A DNA stretch of 64,000 nucleotides from Dyadobacter sp. (GCF_017744695.1 NZ_JAGIAS010000001.1:649013-713012); one strand, 5' to 3'. Numbered from the stretch's first letter, positions 16,745-26,350 are shown. Notes: generated by a model not told the origin, from the letters alone. Translations and numbers: made by a program.

Positions 16745-19700
16745 ATGAAAACATGTTATACCTTTAAAATTCTGATAATCATCCTATTATCCATCACATC
16801 CCGCATGCTTACCGCCCAGCAGGCGGTACCGTCATGCGGCACCAACGATTCCCTTGCAGCGAAATACCTCGAAAAAATCAGTAAACGAATTGACCTCACA
16901 CGGGCCCGTACAGCCAATCAGCCCGTGCTCGAATACCGGCTCGGCGTAGATATAGATCACAAAACCTACCTGGATTACGGGGGCGACGTCATGCGCATTC
17001 GTCGGCGGGTCTACGAAATATTCAGAGAGGCGTCGGCGATTTTTGAGGAGGAGATGCGTATCAAACTCACGGTTTATCACATTCATATCTGGGACAAGCC
17101 GGAACCTTACGCATTAACCACTTCGGAGGACTATTTCGGCAATGTACTGACTTACTGGAATGCAGAGCGTCATGAGGTGCGGGATGCCGTGGTGGGCATG
17201 TCGAACCGGTATGGTACTTTTTATGGCGGATTTCGCATGTGCACTTCTAACTTCCCGGACCCGAACCAATATTTCTCCATCGATCTGCTTTGTCATGAAC
17301 TGGGACACACGCTGGGATCGCCGCATACGCACAACTGCTTCTGGCCAGGCGGACCGATTGACCGCTGCGTGGCGGTAGAGGGTACTTCCGAAAGTTGCCT
17401 TGACGGTTTCAGGGAGGAGGCGAACGGTACCATCATGTCGTATTGCCTGGGCGAAATGACCTTTCATCCACTATGCCGGAACTTGATACGCAATTATGCG
17501 GAAGGGACGGTGAACCCCGCATTTAAATTGACGGAACTGGAAGAGAAACCCGCCGCCCCCGGTCTGATTTCGAAACTTCCCGGTGAATCCGGCGGCTCGG
17601 CGGCATTGCCTGCGTTCGAGTGGTATCCGTCCGCAAAGGCTAGTCGGTACCGGGTGCAGATTGCCCGCGATGCCGGTTTTCAGGGCATTATGGACGACAC
17701 ACTGGTAACTCAGCCGTTCTTCCGTTCCCCAGGCCTGAATCCCGGCAACTATTTTGTGAGATACCAACCACAGAACGCCTCCTCGTCCGCCGAATGGTCT
17801 CAGGCGCTTTCATTTAATATCGATGATACCCAAACCCAGGGCGCCCCTCCTGTGCTCCTGTCGGTTGCATTGGACAATGAAGGGAATATTGTCGGATCAT
17901 TCAGAGCATTATCAGGTATTACCGCCTATCAGGTTCGGACATCCGAACAATGGCGCGATTCCGAGGAAACGTTCGATCTTATCCCGAAAGGGACAGCCAT
18001 AGAAACATTCTCTTTACGACCCGAAGAAGGTGTGGTCCTCAGGGCCAAACTCAGGTACAGGGTATTTCGGAACAACCAGTGGAGCGTGTGGTCTGACAAT
18101 ATAAATGTGGTCACCATTCCTACCTCCGCCCCCTTGCGGAGCAACCCCGTCGTTTCGACCGATCCCATTCTGGCAATCCGGCAATGGACCCCCACGCCTA
18201 CCGCGGGCCCGGTATCCGGTATTTTCCAGCTCGCCACCGACCCGGAATTCAAAAACCTGGTCATCGACGAGCTGTTTACCCATCCCAATGCGCCCAATAA
18301 CGGCTTCTTTGACAAAAAACTCCTGTTCCCCACTCTTGCAGAAAATACCACCTATTATTCGCGGTCGAACATTGGACTTAAAACAGGTTTTCAGTCGCTA
18401 TGGGCGAACGGCCAGTTCCGGACGGGTGTAAAAGACACACGGTTCACTTACCTGGGCGTTCCGCATCCCGCCATGCTCAGCGCACGCGGCTCGGGCAGCT
18501 ACATCAGGACGATGAAGCTATTCAAATCACGGGAAAAACTATTTGTCGCCAGCACATTGGCCGGATATTACGAAACCACCGACCTTGAAACCTGGACCCC
18601 GTTCCTGCCCTCGACTACCAACGGCCAGAGCCCGGAAAGGGTAACAGCCATTACCGCTTACCCGGATGGTATCACCTATACGGTCGACGGACTGGATGCC
18701 ATGGTCAAGAAAACTGACAATACCTATACCCGGCTGCCGCTCCCACCACTCAGCGGCGTGAGCGGCATGGAGGATTTGTTTGCCACCGAAACTGCCGGCC
18801 TGTTTTATATGAACTATACTGCCGGTATCACGCAATTCCTGAACGGAAACTGGATCTCCCACAATGCCGCGTTGCAGTCACTGCGCCCTATTTGCCTTGC
18901 GAAGGACAACAAGGACAGGATTTGGACCATCACCGAGGGCGGTGCTACCTGGTATTTTGAAAACAATCAATGGGTATCCCAACCCCGAATGCCATTCTGG
19001 AACGCGCTTCATGGCCTTGCGTTCGATAACGACAACAACGCATACGCCTATGGCAACTGGGGCGTGATGGGATTTAACAAGGAGAAAGGCGAATGGGAAG
19101 TGATCCGCCCACTGTTCGACAAAAGCATTCAGAGAATCCTATTTGATGACCAGAACCGGATGTGGCTCGTTATGTACCGCTGGCCGGAGGTTTCCGATGA
19201 TGATTTCACCCAATTCGGGCTTCTTCGTTATGCCAATGGGAAAGTTAATGCTTACACCGAAGGCCTCAATTTCCTTCGCGAGCCCTTTGAGATCGAGTTT
19301 TTCAAAGGCGAGCTCGTTATCCTCACCACCGGCGGTGAACTCCATACGTTCGATGAACGCCAGATCCTTTCCTTTGAACCGCAAGCAAGCTACCCTGCCG
19401 GCTCTTCCGTTACTGTCAAGCTCAGTACCAATTCGACATTTGATGCCGAGAACCGGATTTCCATCCAATTGAACAACCAAACCACCGGCGCCCAAATAAC
19501 CCTTACCCAGACCACCGTGAATGGCCATGCCGTCGATTTTACACTACCCGACACACTTCGTGCAGGCCAATATACCATCAACCTCCTAACCACCGCGCCT
19601 GAAATCATGAGCCATGAAAGCCAGCCATTCCGGGTCGTGCCGAAAGATTCGCCGACCAATACACAGCCGGATGAGGTGACGCTGTTGCAAAACACGCCCA

Positions 19701-19927
19701 ACCCTGCGACAGGCCCGACGGAGATTGCGTTTTACCTTCCGCAAGCCGCAGAAGCACGGATCGACTTGTTCAATGTACGCGGACAATTCATCAGACAGCT
19801 TCGCAATACCGCATTTCCGGGAGGATGGAATTTTATACAAACGGACCTGGCCGATTTGAGATCGGGCGTATATGTCTACCGCCTGACAACAGGCAAAGTC
19901 GTCAAATCATTGAAACTCATTCACTGA
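16745..19927 (+). CDS. T9SS-secreted metzincin metalloprotease with sorting domain
   Basis: A 1060-residue secreted protein. Signal peptide about 1-24 (ending LTAQQ). The protease domain (about 60-255) has the zinc motif HELGHTLGSPHTH (H184, E185, H188, H194), a zinc-ligand pattern HExxHxxGxxH, and a Met-turn MSYC at 231-234, so it is a metzincin of reprolysin/M43 type. Then come fibronectin-like beta repeats (about 275-600) and a propeller-like region (about 620-870) with kelch/Reg_prop-like WxxFDxxN repeats. The last 80 residues are a type A T9SS sorting domain (NTPNPATGPTEIAFYL ... GVYVYRL). The prodomain is very short for the class. Monocistronic. Confidence 0.9.
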   Translation: MKTCYTFKILIIILLSITSRMLTAQQAVPSCGTNDSLAAKYLEKISKRIDLTRARTANQPVLEYRLGVDIDHKTYLDYGGDVMRIRRRVYEIFREASAIFEEEMRIKLTVYHIHIWDKPEPYALTTSEDYFGNVLTYWNAERHEVRDAVVGMSNRYGTFYGGFRMCTSNFPDPNQYFSIDLLCHELGHTLGSPHTHNCFWPGGPIDRCVAVEGTSESCLDGFREEANGTIMSYCLGEMTFHPLCRNLIRNYAEGTVNPAFKLTELEEKPAAPGLISKLPGESGGSAALPAFEWYPSAKASRYRVQIARDAGFQGIMDDTLVTQPFFRSPGLNPGNYFVRYQPQNASSSAEWSQALSFNIDDTQTQGAPPVLLSVALDNEGNIVGSFRALSGITAYQVRTSEQWRDSEETFDLIPKGTAIETFSLRPEEGVVLRAKLRYRVFRNNQWSVWSDNINVVTIPTSAPLRSNPVVSTDPILAIRQWTPTPTAGPVSGIFQLATDPEFKNLVIDELFTHPNAPNNGFFDKKLLFPTLAENTTYYSRSNIGLKTGFQSLWANGQFRTGVKDTRFTYLGVPHPAMLSARGSGSYIRTMKLFKSREKLFVASTLAGYYETTDLETWTPFLPSTTNGQSPERVTAITAYPDGITYTVDGLDAMVKKTDNTYTRLPLPPLSGVSGMEDLFATETAGLFYMNYTAGITQFLNGNWISHNAALQSLRPICLAKDNKDRIWTITEGGATWYFENNQWVSQPRMPFWNALHGLAFDNDNNAYAYGNWGVMGFNKEKGEWEVIRPLFDKSIQRILFDDQNRMWLVMYRWPEVSDDDFTQFGLLRYANGKVNAYTEGLNFLREPFEIEFFKGELVILTTGGELHTFDERQILSFEPQASYPAGSSVTVKLSTNSTFDAENRISIQLNNQTTGAQITLTQTTVNGHAVDFTLPDTLRAGQYTINLLTTAPEIMSHESQPFRVVPKDSPTNTQPDEVTLLQNTPNPATGPTEIAFYLPQAAEARIDLFNVRGQFIRQLRNTAFPGGWNFIQTDLADLRSGVYVYRLTTGKVVKSLKLIH

Positions 19928-19929
19928 CA

Positions 19930-20514
19930 TTACCGGACCCGGTTGGGGTTTTCGCTCACAAAAGCATCCCAGCCGCCTTTTTTGGCCTTTTTGGAGCTAC
20001 CGCTTGCCGCCGAAGCCGGCGAATTGGCATGGTACTGATGGCAAATCGCGATGGCAATGCCATCCGTGGCATCCATAAATTCGCGGCTGAGCTCCATTTT
20101 CAGGATCTTTTCGAGCATATAGGCAACCTGCTCTTTGGAAGCATTACCGCTGCCGGTCACGGATTGCTTTACTTTCTTGGGGGAATATTCGACGATCGGG
20201 ATGTTGCGGGCAAGTGCGGCGGCCATCGCTACGCCCTGCGCACGGCCGAGTTTGAGCATGGATTGCGCGTTTTTACCGTAAAAAGGATCTTCAATGGCCA
20301 TTTCATCGGGCAGATAATCCTCGATCAGCTGGGTAAGGCGTTCAAAGATTTTCTTCAACTTCAACTCGTGCGTACTATATTTGCTCAAATGAATCACACC
20401 GTATTGAACCAGCGAAATCTGCTGTCCTTTGACCGATATCACCCCGTAACCCATCACCTGGGTACCGGGATCGACCCCGATAATGACCTTTTCCGAAACC
20501 TCCGTTTTTAACAT
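19930..20514 (-). CDS. ruvC: Holliday junction endonuclease RuvC
   Basis: A 194-residue nuclease starting MLKTEVSEKVIIGVDPGT at 20514; the frame is open 23 codons further but without family similarity. Catalytic acidic residues fit RuvC: D15 in GVDPGT, E75 in MAIEDPFYGKN, and D148/D151 in FMDATDGIA. RuvC cuts Holliday junctions as a dimer with RuvAB. The C-terminus has an extra 25 residues rich in A, S and K. Its start codon overlaps the start of the divergent gene within a shared CATG. Confidence 0.95.
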   Translation of the reverse strand: MLKTEVSEKVIIGVDPGTQVMGYGVISVKGQQISLVQYGVIHLSKYSTHELKLKKIFERLTQLIEDYLPDEMAIEDPFYGKNAQSMLKLGRAQGVAMAAALARNIPIVEYSPKKVKQSVTGSGNASKEQVAYMLEKILKMELSREFMDATDGIAIAICHQYHANSPASAASGSSKKAKKGGWDAFVSENPNRVR

Positions 20515-21514
20515 GGTGCAAGATAAGGAACTCTCCCCTCCAAAGCCAAAAAGCAACCAGGCAAAGCTGCTCTGGGTGATCAAACTCGTGGTGACGGCTC
20601 TGGTGCTGAGTTACATTTACCGCACATTCCGCAACGAGCAAAAGGGCATTGGCGATATTGGAAGCGTGTTCGGCGAAATCTGGACTGCGCCAAACGCACC
20701 GGTATTTGTGCTGATGGTTTTACTCGTGCCCGTCAACTGGGCGCTCGAAAGCCTTAAATGGCAGAAACTCATCTCGCGCATCATACCGCTTTCGTTCCGT
20801 GACGCGATGCGGGGAACCCTTACGGGCCTGGCCGTGGGTGTGGCCGTACCAGCACAGCTGGGCGATACGCTCGGGCGCGTGGCTGCCCTCAAATCCGACC
20901 GCCGATTAGAGGCAATCGGCGCCGCCCTCGTTTCAAACGGGATCCAGTTTTACGTGTCGGTACTCGCCGGCGCTTGCGGCTGGCTTTATTTGAATAATCA
21001 GCTCGACATACCTCAAACAGCGCGATTAATCGTGAACAGCGTTTTGTTCCTGATCATCTGCCTGGGCCCCGCGCTGGTCCCTTTCAGAAAGCAGATTGAT
21101 AGTTGGGAGCCTTCGCGAAAGATTTTTATCAAGACAAAAGAATATCTAAATGTAATAGGGCGCTACACGCCTTCCGAACTGGCAACCGGTACCGGCTACG
21201 GCCTGCTGCGTTACCTGGTCTTCCTCACACAGTTTGTACTCGCATTGTCGTTGTTCCACTTTCACGTGGGCATCGAACAGCTGGCAGCGTGCGTTACATT
21301 GATTTTTTTGGCCAAAACACTGATACCCGCGATCAATGTGCTGGGCGATCTGGGTTTACGCGAATTTACGGCCCTGCTGGTATTCGCCCCATTCAAACTG
21401 CCCGCCGAGCAGGTCATCGCGGCCACATTCCTGATCTGGATATTAAACGTCCTGGGTCCGATCCTCGTAGGCATATTTCTGATCTGGAAATACAAATGGA
21501 AGAAATCCCGATGA
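20513..21514 (+). CDS. Lysylphosphatidylglycerol synthase TM-like (flippase-like) membrane protein
   Basis: A 333-residue polytopic protein with about eight helices, matching the UPF0104/LPG_synthase_TM family in layout. Typical segments are VNWALESLKW, the GLAVGVAVPAQLGDTLGRVAAL stretch and the ending LNVLGPILVGIFLIWKYK. The family includes lipid flippases attached to MprF and stand-alone proteins. The start is taken as ATG 20513, which shares CATG with ruvC; ATG 20483 is an alternative that would add 10 residues inside ruvC. The next gene overlaps by 4 bp (ATGA), so the two are coupled, suggesting a lipid-linked glycan job. Confidence 0.8.
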   Translation: MVQDKELSPPKPKSNQAKLLWVIKLVVTALVLSYIYRTFRNEQKGIGDIGSVFGEIWTAPNAPVFVLMVLLVPVNWALESLKWQKLISRIIPLSFRDAMRGTLTGLAVGVAVPAQLGDTLGRVAALKSDRRLEAIGAALVSNGIQFYVSVLAGACGWLYLNNQLDIPQTARLIVNSVLFLIICLGPALVPFRKQIDSWEPSRKIFIKTKEYLNVIGRYTPSELATGTGYGLLRYLVFLTQFVLALSLFHFHVGIEQLAACVTLIFLAKTLIPAINVLGDLGLREFTALLVFAPFKLPAEQVIAATFLIWILNVLGPILVGIFLIWKYKWKKSR

Positions 21515-22665
21515 GCAGTACGGCATTCATTTCCTGGACCGCCACAGTCATCTGGATATTGCTGGGCAGCTATGCGGTGTTCACTTTCGCGCTGACGTTT
21601 CTGTGGTCCAGGATTCGCAGGTCTGCGGCAGTAGCGGCTATTCCCGATGATCTTTATATTACCGTCATCGTACCGGTGCGGAACGAGGCCGAAAATATCC
21701 GCTTCCTGCTCGAAGACCTGGAACGACAAACCTTGCCCGTTACCCATTTCGAGGTTTTGGTGATGGATGACAGCTCTACCGACAACACCGCCGACATCGT
21801 ACGTGCATTCGCGAAAAGTTCAAAGGCGCAGATCAAACTGATACCCCTCCCCGACATACGCACTTCGGCACCGAAGAAACGGGCGATCGAAACGGCGATC
21901 GGGCACGCGCAAGGGAAACTGATCGTAACCACCGACGGCGATTGCCGCGCGCAGCCAGGCTGGTTACACGCGATCGCGGCGTGCTACCTGCATACGGGTG
22001 CGAAGCTCATCAGTTCGCCGGTCACATTTACCGACGAAACCAGTCTAACCGACCATTTGCAGACGGTCGAATTCGCCAGCCTGATCGGCAGCGGGGCAGC
22101 TTCGATGTCGGCTGGCTATCCGTCGATGTGCAATGGGGCAAACCTTTCCTACGAGAAAGAAGCTTTCCTGGAAGTAAGCGGATACGACGGCGTCCGGCAT
22201 ATTGCCTCCGGCGACGACGAGTTTCTGATGCATAAAATCGCTGCGCGGTACCCCGGGTCGGTACATTTCCTCCGCCACCGCGATGCCATCATCCGCACCG
22301 CACCACACCGTAACTGGGCGAGCTTTTACAGGCAGCGAAAACGATGGGCCAGCAAATGGAAGCATTACCAGAGCAAAACACCGCTGATATTGGCCGTTTA
22401 CATATTCGCAAGCAATTTTTCGGTACTACTCGCAGGCGGACTCGCAGCCGCAGGAAGCATTTCTGCCGCCGCTTTTGGCGGGATGCTGGCCTTGAAATGT
22501 GTGCCTGAATGGTTTTTCCTGGGTTCCGTGCTCAGCTTTCTGCAAAAAAGGAAGTCGCTCGCATTCATTCCGGTAACCCAGCTCTTTTACCCGCTATACG
22601 TTTGCTTTTTCGGATTGGCAGCTCAGAAAGGCCAGTACGAGTGGAAGGGAAGGCAACTGTCCTGA
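21511..22665 (+). CDS. Family 2 glycosyltransferase, membrane bound
   Basis: A 384-residue protein starting MSSTAFISW at 21511, overlapping the previous stop by ATGA. The frame is open far upstream, but that part lies inside the previous gene. One N-terminal helix (about 8-30) precedes a GT-A domain: ITVIVPVRNEAENIRFLLEDL, the DxD-like VTTDGDCRAQPGW, and the Q/RxxRW motif seen as YRQRKRWASKW. Three C-terminal helices follow. It resembles hydroxypropyl/carotenoid or lipid glycosyltransferases of GT2. The coupled flippase-like gene hints at a lipid acceptor; the sugar is unknown. Confidence 0.85.
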   Translation: MSSTAFISWTATVIWILLGSYAVFTFALTFLWSRIRRSAAVAAIPDDLYITVIVPVRNEAENIRFLLEDLERQTLPVTHFEVLVMDDSSTDNTADIVRAFAKSSKAQIKLIPLPDIRTSAPKKRAIETAIGHAQGKLIVTTDGDCRAQPGWLHAIAACYLHTGAKLISSPVTFTDETSLTDHLQTVEFASLIGSGAASMSAGYPSMCNGANLSYEKEAFLEVSGYDGVRHIASGDDEFLMHKIAARYPGSVHFLRHRDAIIRTAPHRNWASFYRQRKRWASKWKHYQSKTPLILAVYIFASNFSVLLAGGLAAAGSISAAAFGGMLALKCVPEWFFLGSVLSFLQKRKSLAFIPVTQLFYPLYVCFFGLAAQKGQYEWKGRQLS

Positions 22666-22697
22666 GCCAAAGGGGCGCGGCCCGCCAGGCATATAAA

Positions 22698-22726
22698 AAA
22701 GCTGCCAGCAAAATGCCGGCAGCTTT
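22698..22726. terminator. Bidirectional terminator between convergent genes
   Basis: Arms AAAGCTGCC (22698-22706) and GGCAGCTTT (22718-22726), flanked by an A-run on the left and AT-rich DNA on the right. It lies between the glycosyltransferase gene and the convergent surface-protein gene. Confidence 0.75.
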
Positions 22727-22761
22727 AAGTTTCACATAACGCTATATAAGATCAATTCATT

Positions 22762-24870
22762 CTATTTTTTGAGCACTTTGGAAGAATACTTCCCTTCTGC
22801 ATTTACCACGTTCACAATATACATTCCCTGCGCAAAAGCCTGAACATTAACTTTGATTTCTGTTTGACCGGTCACCGGCATTGCCTGGTAAACCTGCTTT
22901 CCTCCTAGTGTGTAGATTTCGATTTTTTTCACCGGCGAGAAGCTTCTGACATTCATTTCGTCCTGGGTCGGGTTCGGGAAGAAGTCCACCGCCAACCGGG
23001 CGTCGCACGTTCCGGCTTGTACGCTACGGATTGCGCTATATTCGAATGTCTCGTCGCTGTCTACCTGCTTCAGACGATAATAGTAGCTCTTTACAGGTAC
23101 AGACTCTGATGAAAATGGTGTGTCGTTGAAACTATATGTGGCCTTGGTGGCGTCGTAATCGATCCGGGCAACAGCATTGTAAGTCTTTGCATCTGATGAG
23201 CGTTCGACTTCAAAATGTGAGAAATTTTTGGCCTCGGTTACCTTCCATTTCAGTTCCGCACTGCAATTTACATTTTGTACGGTAAAATATGCTAATGTTA
23301 CAGGTAAAGCTGTTGAAGGAGGTGGCGAAGTGTAACATGTTGTGGTCGACGCAGGGAAGGTAATATTCAACACAGTCGATGGATCAACGGTCACACGGAT
23401 GGTCGCACCATCTGCGCGCAGCGAGCCGTAACGATCGCTCGGATCCTCCACCCATTTGCTGTTTTCCTGCTTGTATCCGGGCCATGCTATGCCGTTTCCG
23501 TTAACATCCACGGCAGCACCGGGGAACAGGAGGCTGCCTGTCAATGGTAAGTCGCTATCCTCCTGGATCACTTTTCCTTCCGAATTGATCCATTCAATTT
23601 TCGCCGTCTTGCCGGTAGCGTCGTAATTGGGTGTTACGCTGTAATCCAGCCAGGCAGCATTTTTCAAGCATTTCGATGAAGCGGCCGCATCGATTTTCTT
23701 TTCAACCGGCTCGGGGACCGACGGCAGGAACGGCCAGAAGTGTACCTCGTCGCTCTTGTGTACGAAACTTTTCGCGATGATCTGCCCGTTGATATTTCCG
23801 TTGTTTTCTTTCACCAAATCGGCCTGTGGTGCGAAAATGGTACCGCTGATCTGCGCATTGCCGCCCAATGTAATGCCTTTGGTGGCATCGGTGAAGTTAT
23901 AGATTACATAGCTGCCTTGCGAATCGGACAGTCCGCCGAAACCAGGAAAATTAATCTTGTTACTGCCCGTCATTCCGCAGAATGTGGGGAAATCGACAAT
24001 GTTGATGACCAGGCCAAAACTGTTGCCGGAAGCGGTTTGTCCCAGTTGCGGGCCCTGGGGTATACCTTCGATATTGGCATTTCCGATCTTGTTCCAAACG
24101 GCTGCCGATACGGTCAGGACGTTGATTTTATTGGGATCAACGACAATTTTGGGGTTATTGCCTATCACATTGGGGTCCAGGTAAGGTCCCATCGGCGCAG
24201 AGGCCATGATATTACCGTTCTGATCACGGATCGGCAGGTTATCTGCCATATCCCTCAGTTGGTTCGACCGCTTAATAAATGTTGCGAACGCACCGTCGAT
24301 ATCGATCTGATTTGCACCGGTCCCGAAGACATTTTCGCAAACCGGGTTCACCGACTCGCTGACGCTTGGCGACCAGGCGTTGATATTTGCATTGATCGTG
24401 ATATTCGGTGTTTCCCAATACTGCTTGTTGTTTTCCGTAATGCGGATCGTGGAAGCAGCATTATTGTTGTCCTTATACCAGACTTTCAGGCTCGTGCCTG
24501 AACCATTCGAAGGATCACAGTTGCCGATTTTGACATAGTTGTCGCCATTCACGGTAAGGCTTCCGCTATTGAGCTTTACTGCCCCGCGAACCGCCAAGCC
24601 GATGGATGCATTGTTTACGAAAAAAGCACCGTGCTGCTTATTGAAGCTGATCTGGTATTGATTGGTTGTTACATTACCGCCAGCCGCAATCGGGCCTTCG
24701 GTTTCACTGGATTGTAGTGTGGCATCACCTTTGACGAATATATTGAACCGCTGAGCAGCAGATGTAGGGCTCTGAGCGGATACCTGGCTTGCATTTAACG
24801 AAAGGAGCGCTAATAGACTTATAAGGAAAGATTTGACGAGCATATTGTTGAGTTTTATTTTCTTGCTCAA
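22762..24870 (-). CDS. Choice-of-anchor A family surface protein with T9SS sorting domain
   Basis: A 702-residue secreted protein. Signal peptide about 10-33 (ends NASQVSAQS); Met10 (24843) may be the true start. A choice-of-anchor A domain (about 40-375) begins FNIFVKGDATLQSSETEGPIAAGG and contains the GTIFAPQADL segment typical of this extracellular beta-helix family. After a linker comes a fibronectin-like domain (about 535-625, FSHFEVERSSDAKTYNAVA) and a type A T9SS sorting domain at the end (DFFPNPTQDEMNV ... GMYIVNVVNAEGK). A role in adhesion or surface coating is likely but not shown. Confidence 0.85.
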   Translation of the reverse strand: MSKKIKLNNMLVKSFLISLLALLSLNASQVSAQSPTSAAQRFNIFVKGDATLQSSETEGPIAAGGNVTTNQYQISFNKQHGAFFVNNASIGLAVRGAVKLNSGSLTVNGDNYVKIGNCDPSNGSGTSLKVWYKDNNNAASTIRITENNKQYWETPNITINANINAWSPSVSESVNPVCENVFGTGANQIDIDGAFATFIKRSNQLRDMADNLPIRDQNGNIMASAPMGPYLDPNVIGNNPKIVVDPNKINVLTVSAAVWNKIGNANIEGIPQGPQLGQTASGNSFGLVINIVDFPTFCGMTGSNKINFPGFGGLSDSQGSYVIYNFTDATKGITLGGNAQISGTIFAPQADLVKENNGNINGQIIAKSFVHKSDEVHFWPFLPSVPEPVEKKIDAAASSKCLKNAAWLDYSVTPNYDATGKTAKIEWINSEGKVIQEDSDLPLTGSLLFPGAAVDVNGNGIAWPGYKQENSKWVEDPSDRYGSLRADGATIRVTVDPSTVLNITFPASTTTCYTSPPPSTALPVTLAYFTVQNVNCSAELKWKVTEAKNFSHFEVERSSDAKTYNAVARIDYDATKATYSFNDTPFSSESVPVKSYYYRLKQVDSDETFEYSAIRSVQAGTCDARLAVDFFPNPTQDEMNVRSFSPVKKIEIYTLGGKQVYQAMPVTGQTEIKVNVQAFAQGMYIVNVVNAEGKYSSKVLKK

Positions 24871-25251
24871 CGAAATTAGACCTCCTCCTTCGATCCATTA
24901 TTCTTTTTGTGACCAGTCCGGGGGACTTTGGGGTGATTTCAACGTTTTCGGGGGTGACAACTTCCATAAAAATTGCACTAATCGAAGATAACGCACACTT
25001 GATAGCAAAGTAGTATTAAGTCTATGAAAACATTTTTAATGTGTAAATAGTCGTACTAGTTTTACACAAAATATTTAAAACCATCGTTATTCCTAGAATT
25101 TCGTATCCCGAAAACTGTAAAATGTTCGATTCCCCACCGTTAACCCCCATTTTAATCACTATAACATTTCCAAGACAACCACCAGCCCTCAAATGAAAAA
25201 AGGCCGGGTATCAGCCAGCCTGTCCAATTATTTGTAGGTGTCCGATCGCCC
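24871..25251. other. AT-rich intergenic region, no gene seen
   Basis: Lies upstream of the surface-protein gene and downstream of the XRE-S24 gene, both on the minus strand. It is AT-rich with no credible reading frame, no clear TAnnTTTG box in the expected place and no strong hairpin. It probably holds the promoter of the surface-protein gene. Confidence 0.5.
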
Positions 25252-26073
25252 CTATTTATAGGTCGACCGCTTCTTTAACTCCCGTAATTCGTTCTGCATT
25301 TCCTGCAACATCCGCATGAGCTGCTGCATGTCGGTTTGCGGTTCGGGTAACGCCTTGCTGTGGAAACTGTAATATTCCCAGAGCTCGATCACCTCGCCAA
25401 CCGGCACCGTATAGGCGAAATACTGCTTATTGAATGATTGCAACAGCATAGTACCTGCCGACTGATTGATCGTTACCTGTTTGAAGACAAAATCCTGGTC
25501 GCCCTTTAAAATAACGATACAAGGGGTTTCAGGTTTGAGGGTCGTCCAGTCTTGCACGTATCTCGTGATAATATCCGCACCTTCGGGTACTGGCAGCATC
25601 GAGTCTCCCACAGTGGGGAACATCCTGAACGTACCGTTTTTAGGCACGGTGGGCAAGTTGAAGCGGGGCAATGAAGCCAGAAACTCCGGATCGGCATATC
25701 CCGAGCGGTAACCAGCCCGCGCCTGCACTGGCACATACTCGATATTTTCCTTGTCTTCCTTATCAACCGTAATAGCCAGCACGCGGATCTGGCTGCCTTT
25801 CATGAACAGCTCGCTCCCCTCTTCCAGGTCTTTCAACTTCTGGCCGGAAAGCTTGCCCAGATCCATTTTCAGAAGGCTGTCAATACTCATCCGGAAATAC
25901 TCGGAGAAATTGATCAGGTCGTCGACCGTGGGATTGGCCGTCCTGCCACTCTCGATCGCGTTGAGCTTCACCCTGCTGATCCCGAGTTTTTCCGCCAGCG
26001 CCTCCTGGCTCAGTTTCTGACGCAAACGAAGGAACTTGATATTGACAGACCAGAATGTATCCTGCGCACCCAT
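25252..26073 (-). CDS. XRE regulator with S24 (LexA-like) peptidase domain
   Basis: A 273-residue protein. XRE helix-turn-helix at about 12-65 (LSQEALAEKLGISRVKLNAIESG). S24 peptidase fold at about 110-235 with the nucleophile S158 in GDSMLP and general base K198 in FVFKQV. An Ala-Gly pair at 120-121 (QARAGYRSGY), 38 residues before the serine, has the place of a LexA/CI cleavage site. A coiled-coil tail (about 248-268) may aid oligomerisation. It may be a self-cleaving repressor responding to damage or another signal. Its promoter carries a likely autoregulatory operator. Confidence 0.88.
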   Translation of the reverse strand: MGAQDTFWSVNIKFLRLRQKLSQEALAEKLGISRVKLNAIESGRTANPTVDDLINFSEYFRMSIDSLLKMDLGKLSGQKLKDLEEGSELFMKGSQIRVLAITVDKEDKENIEYVPVQARAGYRSGYADPEFLASLPRFNLPTVPKNGTFRMFPTVGDSMLPVPEGADIITRYVQDWTTLKPETPCIVILKGDQDFVFKQVTINQSAGTMLLQSFNKQYFAYTVPVGEVIELWEYYSFHSKALPEPQTDMQQLMRMLQEMQNELRELKKRSTYK

Positions 26074-26075
26074 GA

Positions 26076-26148
26076 TTTGATATTTTTAAAATCAGACATA
26101 AGATATTATCAATATCAAAAGTAGCAGCAATTTTTATTTTTCCTACAA
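26076..26148 (-). promoter_or_regulatory. Promoter and candidate operator of the XRE-S24 gene
   Basis: On the minus strand TACTTTTG (26123-26116) and TTG (26148-26146) are 22 bp apart. Just downstream of the -7 box is GATATT-ATC-AATATC (26102-26116). A third half site within TTTGATATT (26076-26084) forms a 9-bp inverted repeat with AATATCAAA (26111-26119). The half sites cover the expected transcription start, fitting self-repression. Confidence 0.6.
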
Positions 26149-26311
26149 AAAAGTAAAGAATTTATTTTATAAAACAATCGGGCTAAGTGCCTAACAAACG
26201 AAACCCCAACAGGCGAGATAAAAGCATTGGTATGATCGACCCAACTTACGAATCCGGATATCGATAAGGTTTCGGTCATTACTGGGGCACCAGTTTGACC
26301 TTTTATGACGT

Positions 26312-26350
26312 TTTTGTGTTGTACAGGGGGGATATACCCACAACACAAAA
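26312..26350. promoter_or_regulatory. Inverted repeat upstream of idi
   Basis: Perfect 11-bp arms TTTTGTGTTGT (26312-26322) and ACAACACAAAA (26340-26350) around a 17-bp loop with a G6 run. It ends 18 bp before the idi start codon, so it is either an operator or a leader hairpin. Confidence 0.5.

Noticed and set aside
24725-24967. An 80-codon minus-strand frame upstream of the surface-protein gene
   Set aside because: It mostly overlaps the N-terminus of the surface protein in another frame and has no recognisable domain.
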